NCBI GenBank assembly: GCA_023418915.1
Contig: JAEZYU010000059.1
Coordinates: 1 to 64,000 of the forward strand
DNA from: Bacillota bacterium
GTDB taxonomy: Bacteria > Bacillota > Clostridia > Acetivibrionales > DTU013
Length of the DNA: 64,000 bases
Reading direction: 5' to 3'
Below, piece by piece: positions 42,074-50,564 of this stretch. Below the pieces are notes generated by a model. That model was not told the origin of the DNA, searched no databases, and saw only the letters and a program-made list of their open reading frames with translations. The position numbers and the translations under genes were made by a program. The number at the start of each line of letters is the position of its first letter. The stretch's first letter is position 1.

Positions 42074-42165
42074 AACAATGCTCCTTTGAATATTATGATG
42101 TTCAATACGATAAACTGCTATTTACTTTTCTTCTGATATTATCTTAACAATATTTCACTGCAGTA

Positions 42166-42912
42166 TCAATTGCCGCAGTTTTTTATCCTTCCCGCAAGGA
42201 TGCCGGATATCCTGTCAAGCTGGGATTGATCATTTGCGCCAAGCACCTCATCACCGTCCCTGGCTTTGTAAACGCCGACCTTATAACCTCTTGTCAGCAT
42301 TATTTCCAACGTATCGGTCAGATAGTACTCTTGCTGATCGTTGTCATTTCTGAGCAGATCAAGCGCTTCCTCCAGCTCCTTAGCTGAAAAAATATACATT
42401 CCGGAATTTATTTCCTTAATGCCTCTTTCTGCTTCATTTGCATCACGATGTTCGACTATTTTAAGAAAACAACCCTCAGCATCCCTTACGATACGTCCGT
42501 ATCCATGGGGATCATCTACGTCAGCAGAAATCACTACTGCATGGAGCTCCTTTTTTCTCAATTCATCTATTGCATTTTTTATAGTTTCGGCAGTGATAAG
42601 AGGTGTATCTCCATAAAGAATAAGGATATACCCGCCTTTACTGATAAAGCTGCGGGCTATCTGAACAGCATGTCCTGTTCCCAGACGCTGCTCCTGCATC
42701 GCATATTCGACCTTGTCTCCCATATAGTCCATTACCTGTGCAGCCTTATGGCCTACTATGACAACACATTTACTGATTCCGGCATTGCACGCAGCACTAT
42801 AAACCCATTCGATCATGGCCTTCCCACATGCCTGATGCAGTACCTTTGCCTTGTCGGACTTCATTCTTTTGCCCTCGCCTGCAGCGAGAATAAGTGCAGT
42901 TATATTTTCCAT
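42166..42912 (-). CDS. glmU: UDP-N-acetylglucosamine pyrophosphorylase domain protein (GlmU N-terminal half only)
   Basis: Nucleotidyltransferase that joins GlcNAc-1-phosphate to UTP. The 248-residue product has LILAAGEGKRMKSDKAKVLH, EQRLGTGHAVQIA, GDTPLI and NSGMYIF, all typical of the GlmU pyrophosphorylase domain. Bacterial GlmU is normally about 450 residues with a C-terminal left-handed beta-helix acetyltransferase. Here the frame ends right after the linker helix (LDRISGILAGRIKNCGN) and the next gene's leader follows, with no hexapeptide repeats in any frame. The acetylation step must be supplied elsewhere, or this enzyme has another role. Neighbours are spoVG and prs as usual. Confidence 0.9.
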   Translation of the reverse strand: MENITALILAAGEGKRMKSDKAKVLHQACGKAMIEWVYSAACNAGISKCVVIVGHKAAQVMDYMGDKVEYAMQEQRLGTGHAVQIARSFISKGGYILILYGDTPLITAETIKNAIDELRKKELHAVVISADVDDPHGYGRIVRDAEGCFLKIVEHRDANEAERGIKEINSGMYIFSAKELEEALDLLRNDNDQQEYYLTDTLEIMLTRGYKVGVYKARDGDEVLGANDQSQLDRISGILAGRIKNCGN

Positions 42913-42982
42913 CTATGCGATTCCTTTCGAGTTTCGCATAATATTATTGCACTTTTTATTAGATATTTCAACGTAATTATTG

Positions 42983-43023
42983 CACAAAAATAAAAAGACA
43001 CTTCTGCTCAAAGTGCCTTTAAA
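42983..43023 (-). terminator. spoVG terminator
   Basis: On the minus strand AAAGGCACTT pairs with AAGTGTCTTT around a short loop and is followed by TTATTTTT, just past the spoVG stop. Confidence 0.75.
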
Positions 43024-43026
43024 ATA

Positions 43027-43293
43027 TTATTCTTCAGATGTTGTTGTCGAAACATATTTGTCCAGAATCGCCTTCTGAATTTTATCTCGTGTGACAGCAT
43101 TGATCGGGTGCGCTATATCTTTGAATTCCCCGTCGGGGGTCTTCCGGCTCGGCATCGCAATGAACATGCCGTTCTGGCTCTCTATAACTTTGATATCATG
43201 CACTACGAATTCATTATCAAAAGTTACCGATACGACCGCTTTCATTTTACCCTCAACGTCGATTTTCCTGATGCGGACATCCGTGATTTCCAT
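43027..43293 (-). CDS. spoVG: Regulator SpoVG
   Basis: Small nucleic-acid-binding regulator involved in septation and sporulation. The 88-residue product reads MEITDVRIRKIDVEGKMKAV through NGMFIAMPSRKTPDGEFKDI and AHPINAVTRDKIQ, the full family pattern. It lies between purR and glmU, as in Bacillus (yabJ is missing). It has its own terminator. Confidence 0.98.
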   Translation of the reverse strand: MEITDVRIRKIDVEGKMKAVVSVTFDNEFVVHDIKVIESQNGMFIAMPSRKTPDGEFKDIAHPINAVTRDKIQKAILDKYVSTTTSEE

Positions 43294-43414
43294 TTATGCT
43301 ACCACCTTCCTTTAATTAGTGTACATTATATATTCTATATAAAATAACATTTTCCTTCTTATCATCTTAATTTTTTGTTATATTTGGCAATAATGAGTAG
43401 TGTCTGTTTTTAGT

Positions 43415-44269
43415 TTAGTCCCGATCGGGCTTTACGAGAGAAGCCGGTTGGCTGTCCGCCATACCGCTCGCCCTGATATCGGTAATACCAGCGATTTCAT
43501 CTACACCATAGAGCGTCAGCAGAGAAAACCACTCATCCACCAGCTTTCTGTCAGGCTCCGCCGTTTGTATCAGCACACCTGTTCCGGCCATTTCACATTC
43601 AAATTCTCGCGCCAGTTCAAAAATTCCCTTTGCTGTCCCTCCGCCTTTCATAAAATCGTCTATGAACAACAACCGCGAGCCGCGCTTTAGCGATTTGAGC
43701 GGCAGCACCATCGTCTGAATTTTCTGGGATGATCCTGAAATATAGTTTATATTCACGGATGCACCGTCAGTTGCTTCGTTATAATGACGAACGATCACAA
43801 GGGGCTTGTTAAGATATCTTGCTGTCATAAATGCAAGTGGTATGCCTTTTGTCTCTACAGTTATGACATAATTCGGATCCTTACTGCGGAAATACCCGGC
43901 AAATATCTTTGCTATTTCCGAAACTATCTCGGGGTCGAATATTATATCAAGCATATAGATGTAGCCCCCGGCCAGTATCCTTTTTCTTTTTGAAAGCTCC
44001 GCACTGAGTCTGTTCGCCAGCTCGAGCACCGCTCCCGCAGACATCACAGGGACAAACCGTATTCCGCCCGATGCACCTGATATTGTCTCTATCGTACCGG
44101 TTCCGGTCTTTTCAAGTGAACTCCGAATCATATCGATATCCTCACTCACGGAGGATTTCGCACAGTTGAGCTTTTCTGTAAAAAAGCCCAGAGTAAAGAC
44201 CTTTCCCGGCGATTCGCACAGCATCCGCTGAAGTGCCGATATCCTTTCGTTTCTTTGCAGCTTGTCCAT
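43415..44269 (-). CDS. purR: Purine operon repressor PurR
   Basis: PRPP-responsive repressor of purine genes, of the Gram-positive type. The 284-residue product has an N-terminal winged helix (about 1-72, RNERISALQRMLCESPGKVF) and a phosphoribosyltransferase-like domain with LLFIDDFMKGGGTAKGIFEL as PRPP loop and VVTVETKG-like VITVETKGIPLA. ATG at 44269 is preferred, with CCCAGGAA ten bases before it; an ATG four codons earlier abuts that sequence. The ribosome-binding site is supplied by the end of a 37-bp repeat array (44282-44430). Confidence 0.95.
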   Translation of the reverse strand: MDKLQRNERISALQRMLCESPGKVFTLGFFTEKLNCAKSSVSEDIDMIRSSLEKTGTGTIETISGASGGIRFVPVMSAGAVLELANRLSAELSKRKRILAGGYIYMLDIIFDPEIVSEIAKIFAGYFRSKDPNYVITVETKGIPLAFMTARYLNKPLVIVRHYNEATDGASVNINYISGSSQKIQTMVLPLKSLKRGSRLLFIDDFMKGGGTAKGIFELAREFECEMAGTGVLIQTAEPDRKLVDEWFSLLTLYGVDEIAGITDIRASGMADSQPASLVKPDRD

Positions 44270-44281
44270 ATGATCACTCAT

Positions 44282-44430
44282 TTCCTGGGACGGTTCTTCC
44301 CTTTGGAACAGTCCTCTCTTCCTGGGATGGTTCTTCCCTTTGGAACAGTCCTCTCTTCCTGGGATGGTTCTTCCCCTTTGGAACAGTCCTCTCTTCCTGG
44401 GACGGTTCTTCCCTTTGGAACAGTCCTCTC
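44282..44430. repeat. 37-bp tandem repeat, four copies, upstream of purR
   Basis: Copies lie at 44282-44318, 44319-44355, 44356-44393 (one extra C) and 44394-44430. The unit begins TTCCTGGGACGGTTCTTCCC and ends with CAGTCCTCTC. Differences are one C/T change and one insertion. On the purR strand each unit starts GAGAGGACTGTTCC and ends GGGACGGAA-like CCCAGGAA, which contributes the purR ribosome-binding site. The rest of the gap to murC (to 44732) holds the murC promoter and otherwise nothing I can identify. Confidence 0.95.
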
Positions 44431-44663
44431 TTTTTTATTCAATAATACAATAATCCGAATGATTTAACAATATATCTGATAAATGTTCGTATTTATTTAG
44501 AATTTAATGGAGGGCCTGGTCATTTTTATGAAGGCCAACCTTCTATAAGCATACATATATGAGAAAGAGGAATATAATAACACATAAAACACATATACCA
44601 CAAATAAAATATGCGGCATATTATATCAGATAGTTGTCAATGCTTACGGTATGGGATGTCTGT

Positions 44664-44692
44664 TTTACTTTTTTGAAATTTTATTGTATGAT
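44664..44692 (+). promoter_or_regulatory. Probable SigA promoter for murC
   Basis: TTTACT at 44664-44669, 17 bases, then TATGAT at 44687-44692, about 40 bases before the murC start. Confidence 0.6.
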
Positions 44693-44732
44693 TTATTTAT
44701 CAGAAAAAAATATGGTCGGGGAGTGTTAAAAA

Positions 44733-46145
44733 TTGCAGACTGACGGACTTTTAAGCTCTGAAAAAATCAAGAGGGTGCATTTCACCGGCATCGGCGGCAT
44801 AAGTATGAGCGGGCTCGCAGAAATACTTGCTGATCAGGGGTACATAGTGACCGGATCGGACATGAAACCCTCATCAATAATACAAAAGCTTGACCGGATC
44901 GGTATAAGGACATCGATCGGACACCATGCGGATAATATTAAGGGAGCAGACCTTCTGGTATACACGGCAGCTGTTAAGCCTGACAATCCTGAACTCCTGG
45001 CGGCAGCTGAAGCCGGCATTCCCTATATCGACAGAGCAGCCTTGCTCGGCGAGATCATGAAAAAATATCCCTGGAGCCTTGCTGTATCCGGTACCCACGG
45101 AAAAACAACGACAACCTCGATGATATCGATGATTATGATGGAACAGGGTCTTGATCCAACCATCCATATAGGCGGCGAGCTCAATGCCATAGGTGGGACC
45201 ACAAGGATTGGAAAAAGTGATTACTTCATAGCAGAAGCATGTGAATACACGGGAAGCTTTCTCAGGTTACATCCACGGATCGCAGTTATACTGAATATAG
45301 AGTTCGATCATGCAGACTACTTCAAAAACATAGACGACGTTAAAAATGTGTTCAAAAAGTTTGCCGGCCTGGTACCGGATTACGGGTACATCGTAGTAAA
45401 TGGTGATGATGCTGCCGCTATCGATATTCTTGGCGACATCACCTGCAGCATCACAACATACGGAGTAAAAAGCGGCAGCCAGTATACCTGGAGCGCATCA
45501 GATATATCATTCGATGACAAGGGCTGCGCATCCTATAAGCTGTTATATAAAAATGAGCAGGTATGCGAGATCAGACTAAACGTTCCCGGAATACACAATG
45601 TCAGTAATTCACTGGCAGCGATCGCATCATGCAGTCTTGCAGGCTGCAGTCCCGCATCCGCCGCAAGAGCTCTGCAGAAATATGGCGGAACCTGCAGACG
45701 GTTTGAAATAAAGGGAGTAAGCGATGGTGTCACTGTCGTTGATGACTACGCTCACCATCCGTCGGAGATCGCAGCCACATTGAAGGCTGCAGGGAAATAC
45801 AGCCATTCACATATCTGGTGCGTTTTTCAGCCCCATACATATTCAAGAACAAAATGCCTGATGGATGATTTTACAACATCCTTTGACGCTGCAGACTTCA
45901 TTATTCTCACCGATATATATGCCGCCCGTGAAGCAGATAACGGCGAAGTAAATTCCTCAATGCTTGCTGAAAGGATAGCGCTGGCAGGCAAAAGAGCAAT
46001 TTATATCAAGGATTTTGGTGATATCGTTGAATATCTTGACAAAAACGTAGATTCAGGCGATCTTGTCATTACCATGGGTGCAGGCGACATATATAAAGTA
46101 GGCGATTTGTTCCTCGAATCCAGAAAAAAGCTGGCTGTAAGCTGA
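44733..46145 (+). CDS. murC: UDP-N-acetylmuramate--L-alanine ligase
   Basis: Adds L-Ala to UDP-MurNAc in peptidoglycan synthesis, in the cytosol. The 470-residue product has the Rossmann start VHFTGIGGISMSGLAEIL, the ATP loop SGTHGKTTTTSMIS, EACEYTGSFL, and a C-terminal Mur ligase domain with DDYAHHPSEIAATLKA. The start codon is TTG, with GGGGAGTG upstream. It is transcribed alone on the plus strand, divergent from purR and convergent with fabZ. Confidence 0.97.
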   Translation: MQTDGLLSSEKIKRVHFTGIGGISMSGLAEILADQGYIVTGSDMKPSSIIQKLDRIGIRTSIGHHADNIKGADLLVYTAAVKPDNPELLAAAEAGIPYIDRAALLGEIMKKYPWSLAVSGTHGKTTTTSMISMIMMEQGLDPTIHIGGELNAIGGTTRIGKSDYFIAEACEYTGSFLRLHPRIAVILNIEFDHADYFKNIDDVKNVFKKFAGLVPDYGYIVVNGDDAAAIDILGDITCSITTYGVKSGSQYTWSASDISFDDKGCASYKLLYKNEQVCEIRLNVPGIHNVSNSLAAIASCSLAGCSPASAARALQKYGGTCRRFEIKGVSDGVTVVDDYAHHPSEIAATLKAAGKYSHSHIWCVFQPHTYSRTKCLMDDFTTSFDAADFIILTDIYAAREADNGEVNSSMLAERIALAGKRAIYIKDFGDIVEYLDKNVDSGDLVITMGAGDIYKVGDLFLESRKKLAVS

Positions 46146-46247
46146 TACACACTACACAGCAATGCCTTGATGTCACTGTATTACTAAAGTGTCTCCGGTT
46201 GTGCGCCAAATAAGCCTTCTGTCACACATCATATGAACACTATTAAA

Positions 46248-46275
46248 AACGCCGGGGCTTACAGCCCTGGCATCT
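46248..46275 (-). terminator. Terminator between murC and fabZ
   Basis: On the minus strand GCCAGGGCT and AGCCCCGGC pair around GTA, followed by GTTTTTAAT. It serves fabZ and may also act weakly on murC. Confidence 0.75.
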
Positions 46276-46308
46276 TTATGTCATAGTTGTCTATTGATGA
46301 GTACAGAC

Positions 46309-46761
46309 CTATCTTTTTACGGAAGTCATGGCAAAACGTATCTCGCCCTCGGCCGCAGTCTTGTCATCCACCGTTGCCTTGACCTTTGCTTTTACGACGC
46401 CCAGCTTTGAAGAAAGTATCTCGGCTTCCAGACGCAGCGTATCGCCGGGCATAACCTGTTTTTTGAACTTCATTGCATCAATACTGGCAAACACGCCAAG
46501 CTTTACATCCCCGCTGCTTCCATCAGATCCCGCAGCCTCAGCGTTAACTGCGATACCTGCTGTCTGTGCAAGTGCCTCGACTATCAGCACGCCAGGCATG
46601 ATCGGATATTCCGGGAAATGTCCCTGAAAAAAAGGTTCGTTAGCTGTAACATTTTTTATTCCCACTGCCCTTTTACCCGGCTCGATTTCGATGATTTTGT
46701 CCACCAGCAGGAAAGGATACCTGTGGGGTATGACCTTTCTGATCTCAAGATTCGTCAGCAT
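46309..46761 (-). CDS. fabZ: 3-hydroxyacyl-[acyl-carrier-protein] dehydratase FabZ
   Basis: Dehydrates hydroxyacyl-ACP in fatty acid elongation. The 150-residue hot-dog protein reads KVIPHRYPFLLVDKIIEIEP (catalytic His in HRYPFL) and FFQGHFPEYPIMPGVLIVEA (catalytic Glu). It stands apart from other fab genes, which is common for a second or housekeeping copy. The nearest co-directional gene is the YfbR-like hydrolase 62 bases upstream. Confidence 0.96.
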   Translation of the reverse strand: MLTNLEIRKVIPHRYPFLLVDKIIEIEPGKRAVGIKNVTANEPFFQGHFPEYPIMPGVLIVEALAQTAGIAVNAEAAGSDGSSGDVKLGVFASIDAMKFKKQVMPGDTLRLEAEILSSKLGVVKAKVKATVDDKTAAEGEIRFAMTSVKR

Positions 46762-46823
46762 TTGTACACCTCATTCACAATTTTTTTTAGCTTCTTCGGC
46801 CGTATGAATAAACACAGGCTTTT

Positions 46824-47432
46824 TTACTTTTTTCTGCTCCTGCCCTGTTCCAGTTCCTTGCAGCCCTTTACAAGCTCGGGCAATATCTTCTCCATAAAGT
46901 AAGCTGCACTTGAAAGATCGGACTGGGCCAGCTTTTCAACTATCGAATGGAATTTTTCCACAAAGGGATACAAATTATTAAGCTTCACTTCATTTACGCA
47001 TTCCATTATGGCATCGATATAATCCGCACATTTGAGTATCCTGCCTTCCAATGTATCATCCTTGCCGTCGAAAAGGATTTGCCTGTAAATGCTTTTATAT
47101 GGCTCCTCCATGCTGACCAGCAGATTCTCCTCGACGATCTCCCGTTCGAGCAGGCTCAGCATATCCCTCAGCTGCTCATTTTTGTGCTTAACGGTACTGA
47201 TGATGTCACCGGTCATTGCTTCGACTACATCATGGTTCAACAGTTTTTTGAACAATTTGCTCCAATCGACGGTTTTACCATTCTCCTCTTCGATCAGCGC
47301 CAGCATCTGACCTATCTGTGATACGAAAAATGAATGCTCGCTGACAGTAGCCCGCTGATGCATAAAATCCGTTGACCAGCGTCCCATATTATTCAATTTG
47401 CGTACAGTCATCAGATAATTGTGCAGTCCCAT
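46824..47432 (-). CDS. HD-domain phosphohydrolase, YfbR-like (5'-deoxynucleotidase type)
   Basis: Metal-dependent HD hydrolase; E. coli YfbR removes phosphate from dNMPs. The 202-residue product has TVSEHSFFVSQI (first metal His), KLLNHDVVEAMTGDI (HD pair) and CADYIDAIMECV (final Asp), the order seen in YfbR. It begins MGLHNYLMTVRKLNNMGRWS. Upstream lies a long repeat-rich gap. Substrate is uncertain. Confidence 0.85.
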   Translation of the reverse strand: MGLHNYLMTVRKLNNMGRWSTDFMHQRATVSEHSFFVSQIGQMLALIEEENGKTVDWSKLFKKLLNHDVVEAMTGDIISTVKHKNEQLRDMLSLLEREIVEENLLVSMEEPYKSIYRQILFDGKDDTLEGRILKCADYIDAIMECVNEVKLNNLYPFVEKFHSIVEKLAQSDLSSAAYFMEKILPELVKGCKELEQGRSRKK

Positions 47433-47503
47433 GACATCCTCCGCCAGCGAAGCGGCGCTAAACTACGCTGACGCCGCTCCTGGCATTTTATGTATTTTGC
47501 CCG

Positions 47504-47689
47504 AAACAAAAAATAAACAATTTACTTATTCGTATGCTATTATTGTATATTTTATTATACCCGATAAAGATATGCAAACATAACATACGATCACACTGGA
47601 CAACAGAATCGGTAATAAACCTTAAAAGTAAAAGTATTTTGCCTGCACACCAAAAACAAACAATTTACTTATTCGTATGCCATTAATGA
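47504..47689. repeat. Direct repeat of about 40 bp, two copies
   Basis: 47504-47544 and 47650-47689 share AAACAATTTACTTATTCGTA with only a few differences around it. They bracket about 105 bases upstream of the YfbR-like gene. Confidence 0.8.
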
Positions 47690-47702
47690 TCCATTTACCA
47701 TT

Positions 47703-47967
47703 GGGTTCATAATGCTAAAAATCCTAGTTTTAAGCACCCGACATCATGTTGAGCTCATATTGCTCAAATATGCAGACTCTGCGTATCTAGCATAATTTGG
47801 GGTTCATAATGCTAAAAAATTCAGACTCTGCGTATCTAACATAATTTTGGGTTTATAATGCTAAAAGTGCAGTTTTTGCATCTAACATAATTTTGGGCCC
47901 ATAATGCTAAAAAATTCAGACTCTGCGTATCTAACATAATTTTGGGCCCATAATGCTAAAAAATTCA
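47703..47967. repeat. 49-bp tandem repeat, about five copies
   Basis: Units begin at 47703 (degenerate), 47800, 47849 (46 bp), 47895 and 47944 (partial). The unit opens GGGTTCATAATGCTAAAAAA and ends CTAACATAATTTT. A/T-rich with no reading frame. This and the next repeat fill much of the 1.2-kb gap (47433-48661), in which no gene is visible. The array's end, CAAGTAATGGG, recurs inverted at about 48093. Confidence 0.9.
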
Positions 47968-48131
47968 AGTAATGGGAGCTCAATAGTGAATATTTTCAAT
48001 GTTTTCTTACGATAACGCAGTTCAACCCTATATTATGTAAAACAATTATAGACAAAAATCAGTTTTTCACTAATTTTTTTACCCATTACTTGAAAATTTA
48101 AACAGTTCACTTCAATTTCCTCTATTTATTT

Positions 48132-48286
48132 CCCACTGTCTTTGATTAAGCCAGGTTATTAGCCCACTGTCCTTGATTAAGCCAGGTTATTTCCCACTGT
48201 CCTTGATTAAGCCAGGTTATTAACCCACTGTCTTTGATTAAGCCAGGTTATTAGCCCACTGTCTTTGATTAAGTCCAGGTTATTAG
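48132..48286. repeat. 31-bp tandem repeat, five copies
   Basis: Copies start at 48132, 48163, 48193, 48224 and 48255, with lengths of 30-32 bases. The unit begins CCCACTGTCTTTGATTAAGC and ends AGGTTATTAG. Copies abut without spacers, so it is not a CRISPR array. Confidence 0.95.
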
Positions 48287-48498
48287 CCCACACCTCCGCT
48301 TCCGCATAATTTGATTGACATAAATACGCATAGAGGTGAGGTTTTACTGTTTTTACGGATTCGCTAAAATTACAGTAATGTTATAAGGCAACAAGGCTCT
48401 TTTTAGCGCATCGTTCAAAGAAAAATTTCGATTGTAGAAGATTTTTTTACCTCTGTACGTTTCAACGAGGCGGGAGATATACCTGAAAATCAAATTGG

Positions 48499-48574
48499 AA
48501 CCGCCACCAAGCGTTTTTCAGCCTGAAGATTTGAAAATAACGAAGGGAAGTGAGGGACGTCATTCACTCGTTAT
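48499..48574 (+). repeat. Dispersed intergenic repeat, copy C
   Basis: Contains CCGCCACCAAGCGTTTTTCA, then GCCTGAAGATTTGAAAATAA and GAAGTGAGGGACGTC with CTCGTTAT. It lies about 90 bases before the ABC transporter genes. Confidence 0.75.
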
Positions 48575-48661
48575 TATGGTATAATGTTGGCTGAAACAGC
48601 CAAACTCCATTTCAAAGGCTGCAACCAAGGCATACAGCAGTAATATATGGGAGAGTACAGA

Positions 48662-50563
48662 ATGAAATCATTAAGATATATACAGGACTTATTGCTTAGA
48701 TATAAATACAAATATGTACTGGGTGTAGTATTCCTTTTAAGCGTCGATGCTCTGCAGCTGATAATGCCAAGAATACTCGGCGAAGCCACCGATTATCTTG
48801 AAAGCGGAACGCTTACGCAATCAAAGCTGGCTGTCTTTGCATCGGCAGTTGTGATTATTGCTGCAGGAATTGCGGTATTCAGGTTCCTGTTCAGGTATAC
48901 ACTATACGGCGTATCACGTTCTGTAGAACTATCCTTCAGGAACAGGTTCTATGCACATCTTCAGAGGCTCTCAGCCAATTACTTCAATACTCATAAGACG
49001 GGTGACCTTATGGCACACGCCACCAATGATATGAATAATGTCACTATAGCCACCGGACAGGGAGTCATTTTTGCAGTGGATTGTTTGCTTATCCCAATCG
49101 CCTCATTAATAATGATGTGGTACACTGGCGGTTTCAGGCTGACTGCCGCCAGCTTTGCACCTCTTTTACTGCTGGCTGTCATAGTATTTTTCTTCATGAG
49201 GATCATGCAAAATGCGGTACAGAAACAGCAGGAAGCATTCTCAAATTTGACAGAGACCGCCAGAGAGAACTTCTCAGGCATCAGGGTCGTCAAGTCATTT
49301 GTACAGGAGCAGCAGGAAATAAAGCGGTTCGAACAGGTGAATGAGATCAACAGACGCGCAAATCTCAGGTTCATCCGGCTAATGAGCATGATGTTCCCCA
49401 GTGTTATGCTGGTATCATCGCTGTCCTTTGTTATCGCCCTCTGGTATGGCGGCCTGCTGGTTATTGACGGAACTATCTCCCTCGGGGACTTCGTTGCGTT
49501 CAACAGCTATCTGGGCATGCTGATATGGCCTATCACAGCACTTGGCTGGGTCGCAAATATATTTGAGCGCGGTTCTGTATCACTAAAGCGTATCAATAAA
49601 ATCATGGATGAAAAGCCCGAGATATCTGACAGAACAGATGAGACAGAACAGTACGGCGCCTCCAGCAGAACAAATGCAGCAGAACTAAGCGAGAACGCAG
49701 GTGTGGCATTGCAAAGCAAGAAACCAAACATCACAGAGCGTGAAACACACAGCAGAAACACAGGCAATCATCCAACATGCAGCTATCCGCAAACCAGGCA
49801 CTTACATGTCATCCGGGGAGAGATAGAATTCAAGAACCTTACCTTTACATATCCCGGAAGCTCAGGTCCAGTATTGCGAGATGTAAGCCTTACTGTGAAA
49901 AAGGGCAAAACCCTTGCGATAATCGGAAGGACCGGCAGCGGAAAAACAACTCTTATCAACCTTGTTTCCAGGATGCTTTCCGTACCCTATGGAACACTGT
50001 TCATAGATGGAAGGGATGTGAATGATATTCCGCTCGCCGTACTCAGAAGCAGTATTGGCCATGTTCCGCAGGATACATTTTTGTTTTCTGATACGATCCG
50101 GAATAATATTGATTTTTACCGCAGCCTTGATATTGGTAAAATAGAAGAAGCATCCAGGATCGCCCGACTGTATGATGATTTTGCCGGATTCCCGAAAGGG
50201 TTTGACACTGTAGTCGGAGAAAGAGGCGTCACGCTCTCCGGCGGTCAGAAGCAAAGGACTGCCATTGCGAGAGCGGTACTGGGTTCACCGACAATACTTA
50301 TACTAGATGATTGTCTTTCGGCAGTAGATGCAAAGACTGAGGAGTACATACTTCGTGATCTTAAAACGCTGATGAAACAGCGTACAAGTATCATTGTATC
50401 GCACAGAATTTCTGCCGTCAAAGATGCAGACGAGATAATCGTCCTTGATGAAGGAAGTATAATCGAACGCGGCACACATGCTTCACTTCTGGCACTCGGC
50501 GGTTATTATCATGAGCTTTACAGCAGGCAGCTGCTGGCAGACGAGATAGAGGAGGCTGAATAG
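48662..50563 (+). CDS. ABC exporter subunit, degenerate-site half (heterodimer)
   Basis: Six-helix exporter domain fused to an ATPase, 633 residues. The membrane domain spans about 1-310. Walker A is GRTGSGKTT, the signature LSGGQKQR is canonical, but Walker B reads LILDDCLSAVD with Asp in place of the catalytic Glu. That pattern marks one half of a heterodimeric exporter (BmrC/D or TM287/288 type). A Ser/Thr/Asn-rich linker of about 60 residues separates the two domains and is unusual. ATG at 48662 follows GGGAGAGTACAGA. Its partner starts one base after its stop. Substrate unknown; drugs or lipids are typical. Confidence 0.93.
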   Translation: MKSLRYIQDLLLRYKYKYVLGVVFLLSVDALQLIMPRILGEATDYLESGTLTQSKLAVFASAVVIIAAGIAVFRFLFRYTLYGVSRSVELSFRNRFYAHLQRLSANYFNTHKTGDLMAHATNDMNNVTIATGQGVIFAVDCLLIPIASLIMMWYTGGFRLTAASFAPLLLLAVIVFFFMRIMQNAVQKQQEAFSNLTETARENFSGIRVVKSFVQEQQEIKRFEQVNEINRRANLRFIRLMSMMFPSVMLVSSLSFVIALWYGGLLVIDGTISLGDFVAFNSYLGMLIWPITALGWVANIFERGSVSLKRINKIMDEKPEISDRTDETEQYGASSRTNAAELSENAGVALQSKKPNITERETHSRNTGNHPTCSYPQTRHLHVIRGEIEFKNLTFTYPGSSGPVLRDVSLTVKKGKTLAIIGRTGSGKTTLINLVSRMLSVPYGTLFIDGRDVNDIPLAVLRSSIGHVPQDTFLFSDTIRNNIDFYRSLDIGKIEEASRIARLYDDFAGFPKGFDTVVGERGVTLSGGQKQRTAIARAVLGSPTILILDDCLSAVDAKTEEYILRDLKTLMKQRTSIIVSHRISAVKDADEIIVLDEGSIIERGTHASLLALGGYYHELYSRQLLADEIEEAE

Positions 50564-50564
50564 T

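Noticed and set aside
48132..48286. 31-bp repeats considered as a CRISPR array
   Set aside because: Units abut with no unique spacers and there are no cas genes. The same holds for the 37-bp, 49-bp and 28-bp arrays.
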